9,848 bases of DNA, from assembly GCA_947472635.1 (NCBI GenBank), contig CANJDY010000079.1:1-9848 (forward strand), written 5' to 3'. Position 1 is the stretch's first letter; the number at the start of each line of letters is the position of its first letter. The DNA is from Chitinophagaceae bacterium. GTDB taxonomy: Bacteria; Bacteroidota; Bacteroidia; Chitinophagales; Chitinophagaceae. Both the position numbers and the translations under genes were made by a program. A model generated the notes under the pieces. The model ran no database searches. It was given only the letters and a program-made list of their open reading frames with translations, and was not told where the DNA came from. Positions 6,910 through 9,848 of this stretch are shown here, in pieces.

Positions 6910-6924
6910 TAACGATTATCGATA
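6910..6924. promoter_or_regulatory. Candidate HigA operator (imperfect palindrome at the start point)
   Basis: TAACGAT (6910-6916), central T, ATCGATA (6918-6924): six of seven positions pair as an inverted repeat. It sits between the predicted start of transcription and the toxin ATG, where a HigA dimer would block transcription. Position and symmetry support it; binding is inferred from the usual autoregulation of HigA-type antitoxins. Confidence 0.4.
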
Positions 6925-6926
6925 GT

Positions 6927-7208
6927 ATGATTGGTTCATTTAAAGACAAGGATACCGAAAATATCTGGAAAGGAGAACGGGTAAAAAACTTACCACCAGA
7001 AATTCAAGAGACTGCTAGAAGAAAACTGAGAATGTTGAATAACTCACAGAATTTAAATGACTTGCAAATACCACCCTCGAACAGACTGGAAAAGTTAAAA
7101 GGAGCTCTAAAAAACTACTACTCTATAAGAATTAATGACCAGTGGCGCATCATTTTTAGTTGGAAAAATAGCAATGCTGAAATGGTTGAAATAATTGATT
7201 ATCATTAA
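6927..7208 (+). CDS. higB: HigB-type toxin (RelE superfamily mRNA interferase)
   Basis: 93 residues, the normal size for HigB toxins, which cut mRNA on the ribosome. The start at ATG 6927 gives the family-typical opening MIGSFKDKDTENIWKGE; the frame runs further upstream to a TTG, but that region is promoter. Family motifs: NLPPEIQETARRKLRMLNN (21-39), LNDLQIPPSNRLEKLKG (43-59), YSIRINDQWRIIF (65-77), and the C-terminal Asp91-Tyr92-His93, matching the catalytic Asp-Tyr-His end of characterised HigB. Basic residues Arg53 and Lys58 fall in the RNA-contact segment. The antitoxin follows 10 bases after the stop; toxin-first order is the HigBA hallmark. It should be autoregulated through the operator-like palindrome just upstream. 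No truncation or lost catalytic residue is seen, so it is probably active. Confidence 0.92.
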   Translation: MIGSFKDKDTENIWKGERVKNLPPEIQETARRKLRMLNNSQNLNDLQIPPSNRLEKLKGALKNYYSIRINDQWRIIFSWKNSNAEMVEIIDYH

Positions 7209-7218
7209 AGAATCTACT

Positions 7219-7518
7219 ATGAAATATTTGAGAAATATACATCCTGGAGAAGTATTAACAGAAGAGTTTTTAACCCCTCTAGGGATTACAGCTTACCGCC
7301 TATCAAAAGATGTCGGAATTCCGCAAACACGAATTTCCGAAATTATAAAATGTAGAAGACGTATTACTGCAGACACTGCACTCAGGCTTTCCAAGTACTT
7401 CAATAACTCTGCAAAATTTTGGTTAGGCTTACAGGCCGATTTTGATATAGAGGATGGAAAAAGCCATATTGAAAAAGAACTGAGTTTAATTAAACAGTTT
7501 TCAGGAGCTACAGCTTAG
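7219..7518 (+). CDS. higA: HigA-type antitoxin, XRE-family HTH repressor
   Basis: 99 residues. It neutralises HigB and represses the operon. The start at ATG 7219 gives MKYLRNIHPGEVLTEEFL, the conserved HigA/VapI opening; the frame goes up to a TTG at 7195 overlapping the toxin, which I do not favour. The helix-turn-helix spans about residues 22-63: GITAYRLSKDVGIPQTRISEI, then GR-like contact region KCRRRITADTALRLSKYF, followed by the family-typical NSAKFWLGLQADFDIE (63-78). The C-terminal helix (about 80-95) probably contacts the toxin. It sits 10 bases after higB and is surely co-transcribed. The pair is bounded by the DUF1080 gene and the convergent fucose operon and shows no flanking direct repeats, so I see no sign of its own mobile element. 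Confidence 0.93.
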   Translation: MKYLRNIHPGEVLTEEFLTPLGITAYRLSKDVGIPQTRISEIIKCRRRITADTALRLSKYFNNSAKFWLGLQADFDIEDGKSHIEKELSLIKQFSGATA

Positions 7519-7782
7519 TCTGTCATAACTCGAAACTAAAATGAAGAAAGCCGACTATTAATATCGTCTTTCGAGTAGTATAAAGTAGACAATTAATAGC
7601 TTAATTGATCAGCGAGTTTCCATGATTAACTTGATTCATAAAATAGACGAACCATCCGTATTAAATACAATTAGACTATTATAATACATTAATCGAAAAT
7701 TAAACTATAAAAAAGTCAACCATTCAAATTCAGTTGACAACTTTCTGTTTTGCATTAATAGCTATTGAAATAGGTATACTAT
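7519..7782. other. Convergent intergenic region with inverted repeats, no gene
   Basis: Between higA (rightward) and the mutarotase (leftward). Just after higA are two mutually exclusive pairings: ACTCGAAA (7528-7535) with TTTCGAGT (7569-7576), eight perfect pairs, or GAAAGCCGA (7546-7554) with TCGTCTTTC (7564-7572), one mismatch. Neither is followed by a T-run on the plus strand, so a terminator for higBA is possible but unproven. The middle, about 7580-7700, is AT-rich and I see nothing definite in it; a 20-codon ORF at 7622 is not supported. Confidence 0.4.
7709..7738 (-). terminator. Intrinsic terminator of the fucose operon
   Basis: On the minus strand GTCAAC (7738-7733), a 12-base loop and GTTGAC (7720-7715) form a six-pair perfect stem followed at once by six T (A7709-A7714 on the plus strand). 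Two G-T wobbles could extend the stem inward. It lies about 45 bases after the mutarotase stop, the right place to end the leftward operon. The stem is short, so strength is uncertain. Confidence 0.55.
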
Positions 7783-8154
7783 TCATTTAGTAGAACTGTT
7801 ATAAAAAATCTGCTTCATCATTGCCCATCCATTTTCTCCCGCTAACGGAAGCTGCATAGGGTCACAAATCTCCAACCAGCAATGGTTTCGGGGCTCATTT
7901 GCCAGGGCGGCGAGATCGGCTTCATAGTCTGTCCCTGTATATTCGTAGTAGCCAAACTCGAACCAATCAGTGCCGATTTGGTGTATGAAAATGCTGAAAT
8001 TTTCAAGATGATATTTAAGTAATAAATCTCTTACCCCGGGGCTGGAATCTGCATGCAACGCTAAATATTGTTCCAGATTTTCAGGTCTGAGTTTGATAAC
8101 CATTCCTATTCGCCTTACGCTGCTTTCGTTGGTTGGATGCAGATTGGGATCCAT
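7783..8154 (-). CDS. Sugar mutarotase of the RhaU/DUF718 family, probable L-fucose mutarotase
   Basis: Cytoplasmic enzyme of 123 residues that would interconvert the alpha and beta anomers of a 6-deoxy sugar. Start at the ATG at 8154; the codon before it is a TTG. The domain begins at residue 15: RIGMVIKLRPENLEQYLALHA, with His34 at the position of the catalytic His of E. coli rhamnose mutarotase, then FSIFIHQIGTDWFEFGYYEY (53-72), NHCWLEICDPMQ (90-101) and the family-typical end AMMKQIFYN (111-119). The first 14 residues are an extra tail compared with the roughly 104-residue family. Family members are annotated as L-rhamnose mutarotases, but those beside fuconolactonase and fucose dehydrogenase genes are expected to act on L-fucose. 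It follows the lactonase by 18 bases and is the last gene of the operon. No signal peptide. Confidence 0.88.
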   Translation of the reverse strand: MDPNLHPTNESSVRRIGMVIKLRPENLEQYLALHADSSPGVRDLLLKYHLENFSIFIHQIGTDWFEFGYYEYTGTDYEADLAALANEPRNHCWLEICDPMQLPLAGENGWAMMKQIFYNSSTK

Positions 8155-8172
8155 CAATTAATAATTTTTATT

Positions 8173-9018
8173 TTATTTATTTTTTAAATGCCCCAGATAC
8201 ACTCGTTCCGCAGTTCCACCCATAATCGCAGTTTGCTCAGAAACCGATAGCGACGCAATAAAAGATGAAACTGTTTCAACCCATTTGGTGTAAGTACTTT
8301 GAAGTAAACAAACCGGCCAATCCGAGCCAAACATAATTCTATCAGGACCAAATGCTTCCAACACAGTTTCGAAATAGGGTTTCAGCATTGCTTCATTCCA
8401 ACTGCCGCCCTGCACTTCTGTAACCATACCTGACAACTTACAAGTAACCTGCTCGCGTTCTGCCAGCCGCTTAATATTCGCAGCCCAGCCATGGTCAAAT
8501 TCATCTTGTTTGATACGAGGTTTTGCAATATGGTCAATCACCATGGATAGCCCTGGATGTTGATCTACAAATTGAATCGTTTGTGGCAAGTGTCGCTCAA
8601 AAATCAATAAATCATAACATAGGGAATAGCTGCTAAGGGCCTGAATACCCTCGTTAAAGTCGGTGCGAAGTATAAAATTGTCGTCAAGTTCATCATGTAT
8701 TACATGGCGAAATCCAACTATTTTTTCACGCCCCGCATACTGTTCCAAATAACCCTCCACCTGAGCATCACAAAAAGGAATCCAACCCACAACTCCTTTT
8801 ATAAAAGAATTTTCCCTAGCCAGTTTTAATAAAAACTCTGTTTCTGCCAGCACTTGTCTGGCCTGAACAGCGATGCTTCCGTCTATTTGTGTTGCTTGTA
8901 ATAAAGGTTGAAGATGCTCCGGAAGAAAATCTCTTTTAATGATGGTATGCTGATCATTCATCCATCCATAATCCGACTCGTTGTATTGCCAAAAGTGTTG
9001 GTGGCTATCTAATTTCAT
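8173..9018 (-). CDS. Amidohydrolase (COG3618), probable L-fuconolactone hydrolase
   Basis: Cytoplasmic metal-dependent lactonase of 281 residues that would open L-fucono-lactone to L-fuconate. The start is the ATG at 9018; the in-frame TTG five codons up overlaps the preceding gene. TIM-barrel landmarks: the metal motif His6-Gln-His8 after KLDS, FLPEHL (31-36), ending of a strand at GVVGWIPF (75-82), VGFRHVIHDE (101-110), IDHIAKP (161-167), CKLSGM (193-198) and the metal ligand Asp233 in GSDWPV. This set matches the L-fuconolactonase/L-rhamnonolactonase/2-pyrone-dicarboxylate lactonase group. It starts two bases after the dehydrogenase stop (TAA AT ATG), so translation is probably coupled. 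Dehydrogenase, lactonase and mutarotase are consecutive activities on the same sugar, which favours the fuconolactone assignment; rhamnonolactone or galactonolactone are alternatives. Confidence 0.87.
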   Translation of the reverse strand: MKLDSHQHFWQYNESDYGWMNDQHTIIKRDFLPEHLQPLLQATQIDGSIAVQARQVLAETEFLLKLARENSFIKGVVGWIPFCDAQVEGYLEQYAGREKIVGFRHVIHDELDDNFILRTDFNEGIQALSSYSLCYDLLIFERHLPQTIQFVDQHPGLSMVIDHIAKPRIKQDEFDHGWAANIKRLAEREQVTCKLSGMVTEVQGGSWNEAMLKPYFETVLEAFGPDRIMFGSDWPVCLLQSTYTKWVETVSSFIASLSVSEQTAIMGGTAERVYLGHLKNK

Positions 9019-9020
9019 AT

Positions 9021-9848
9021 TTAATAATTCCAATTTTGATTTGATATAGGTGACAATATCTCACGAACTTCTTTCAATAATTCATCGTCGATTGGCTCAT
9101 TACTCCAAGCCACATTCCTACGAACGGAATCGGGGTTGGCACTGCTAAACATGGTAGTAACTACAGCTGGGTTTTGGGATGAAAATTGCATAGCAAGCTT
9201 AGAAATGTCAGAACCCTTTTTTCTGCAATGTTCAGCGGCTTGAGTAAATATTTTTCTTTGCTCCAGTGAAACCGGATGCCAATCTGGAGCACCCCGGTTG
9301 GTTAGTAAGCCTGAAGCAAATGGAGAAGCATTGATAAGACCAATATTTTTTTCTTTGGCTTTAGGAAGTAATGAAAGCAAGCGTGTATCGTTAAGGCAGT
9401 AAATGTTATGGGTGAGGCCCACATCAATGATGCCTTCGTCTATAACCCGCTCCCAAAGATCTACCGGATAAATCCCCATGCCGACTGCTCCAATTCGACC
9501 CTCCGCTTTGAGAAACTGTAAAGTCTCAATACCCTCTAACAACGCCCATTCCGTATGTTCGCGGTTGTTATATTCAATATCATGCAAATGAAGGATGTCG
9601 AAATAATCCACTCCGATACGAGCTGAGCTTTCGTCAACAGAACGCATAATTGCATCATAACTATAGTTAAATGTATCCGCGCCATAGCCACCAGGCGCCG
9701 TATTTTTTCCCACTTTGGTTGAGAGAAAAAAACTTTTTCGCGGAATATCGCGAAGCGCTTTCCCTAATACGGTTTCAGATTTAGTAGCTCCATAAGCAGG
9801 AGCCACATCAAAATAATTGATGCCGAGATCTAGCGCAGTATGAACTGC
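9021..9848 (-). CDS. Aldo/keto reductase, probable L-fucose (D-threo-aldose 1-) dehydrogenase, 5' end missing
   Basis: NAD(P)-dependent oxidation of L-fucose at C1 to the lactone, in the cytoplasm. The frame is open to the right edge; 275 residues are visible, and the first roughly 40 or so of the barrel are missing. The GTG that could be read as a start at 9806 is internal, because family-typical sequence (ALDLGINYFD) continues upstream of it. Counting from the edge, the catalytic tetrad is complete: Asp14 (NYFD), Tyr19 (APAYG), Lys45 (FLSTKVGK) and His89 (DILHLHD). The stretch SVDESSARIGVDYFDILHLHDIEY (70-93) is close in pattern to plant L-galactose dehydrogenase and bacterial D-threo-aldose/L-fucose dehydrogenases. 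ASPFASGLLTNRGAPDWH (about 174-191) and SSANPDSVRRNV (about 240-251) line the cofactor side. First visible gene of the leftward operon; its promoter is outside the window. Confidence 0.87.
   Translation of the reverse strand, partial: AVHTALDLGINYFDVAPAYGATKSETVLGKALRDIPRKSFFLSTKVGKNTAPGGYGADTFNYSYDAIMRSVDESSARIGVDYFDILHLHDIEYNNREHTEWALLEGIETLQFLKAEGRIGAVGMGIYPVDLWERVIDEGIIDVGLTHNIYCLNDTRLLSLLPKAKEKNIGLINASPFASGLLTNRGAPDWHPVSLEQRKIFTQAAEHCRKKGSDISKLAMQFSSQNPAVVTTMFSSANPDSVRRNVAWSNEPIDDELLKEVREILSPISNQNWNY

Noticed and set aside
6873..6926. TTG-initiated 18-residue extension of HigB
   Set aside because: It lies in the promoter and operator region, and family proteins begin at the ATG at 6927.
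7528..7576. Inverted repeat after higA as a firm terminator
   Set aside because: The two possible pairings compete and no T-run follows on the plus strand, so I mention it only within the intergenic entry.
7622..7684. 20-codon ORF after higA
   Set aside because: No ribosome-binding site, low complexity and no family resemblance.
7593..7763. 10-base direct repeat ATTAATAGCT near 7592 and 7754
   Set aside because: Short and AT-rich, expected by chance; no insertion element or att-like structure between the copies.
9804..9806. GTG as the true start of the aldo/keto reductase
   Set aside because: The frame continues to the window edge with conserved family sequence, so the gene is truncated by the window.

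Overview
The window looks like a piece of a marine-type Bacteroidota genome devoted to a sulfated, probably fucose-containing, polysaccharide. The evidence is a Bacteroidota-style promoter (TTTG, 19 bases, TACCTTTG) at 6872-6902, AT-rich DNA with weak Shine-Dalgarno sites, and gene content typical of polysaccharide-utilisation loci: secreted S1 sulfatases, a secreted beta-propeller glycosidase, a secreted DUF1080 protein and an SGLT-type sugar symporter. No SusC/SusD pair, rRNA, tRNA, CRISPR array, transposase or phage gene is visible.

Layout. (1) Plus strand, 2-5695: the 3' part of a sodium:solute symporter, a GH43-like five-bladed beta-propeller hydrolase, and two different S1 sulfatases, all in the same direction and closely spaced. 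A possible weak attenuator lies before the first sulfatase. (2) Minus strand, 5835-6611: a secreted DUF1080 (3-keto-disaccharide hydrolase-like) protein, convergent with the sulfatases, with inverted repeats in the short gap. (3) Plus strand, 6927-7518: a HigB/HigA toxin-antitoxin pair with a good promoter and a candidate operator. (4) Minus strand, 7783-9848: a tight operon, read from the right edge, of an aldo/keto reductase (L-fucose/L-galactose dehydrogenase type, 5' end outside the window), an amidohydrolase of the L-fuconolactonase type, and a sugar mutarotase of the RhaU family. It ends in a plausible terminator at 7709-7738.

How it may work together. The two sulfatases would remove sulfate esters, and the propeller hydrolase would release sugars outside the cytoplasm. 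The symporter would import a monosaccharide. The mutarotase, dehydrogenase and lactonase would then convert L-fucose (or a stereochemically similar sugar such as L-galactose) to the aldonic acid by the oxidative, non-phosphorylating route. The later steps (dehydratase, second dehydrogenase, cleavage enzyme) would have to lie beyond 9848 or elsewhere. The sugar assignment is inferred from family and context.

Nothing here is plainly a new defence or mobile system. The most useful leads are the unassigned specificity of the propeller hydrolase and its two sulfatases, the DUF1080 protein without a visible partner oxidoreductase, and the compact regulatory region of the toxin-antitoxin pair.
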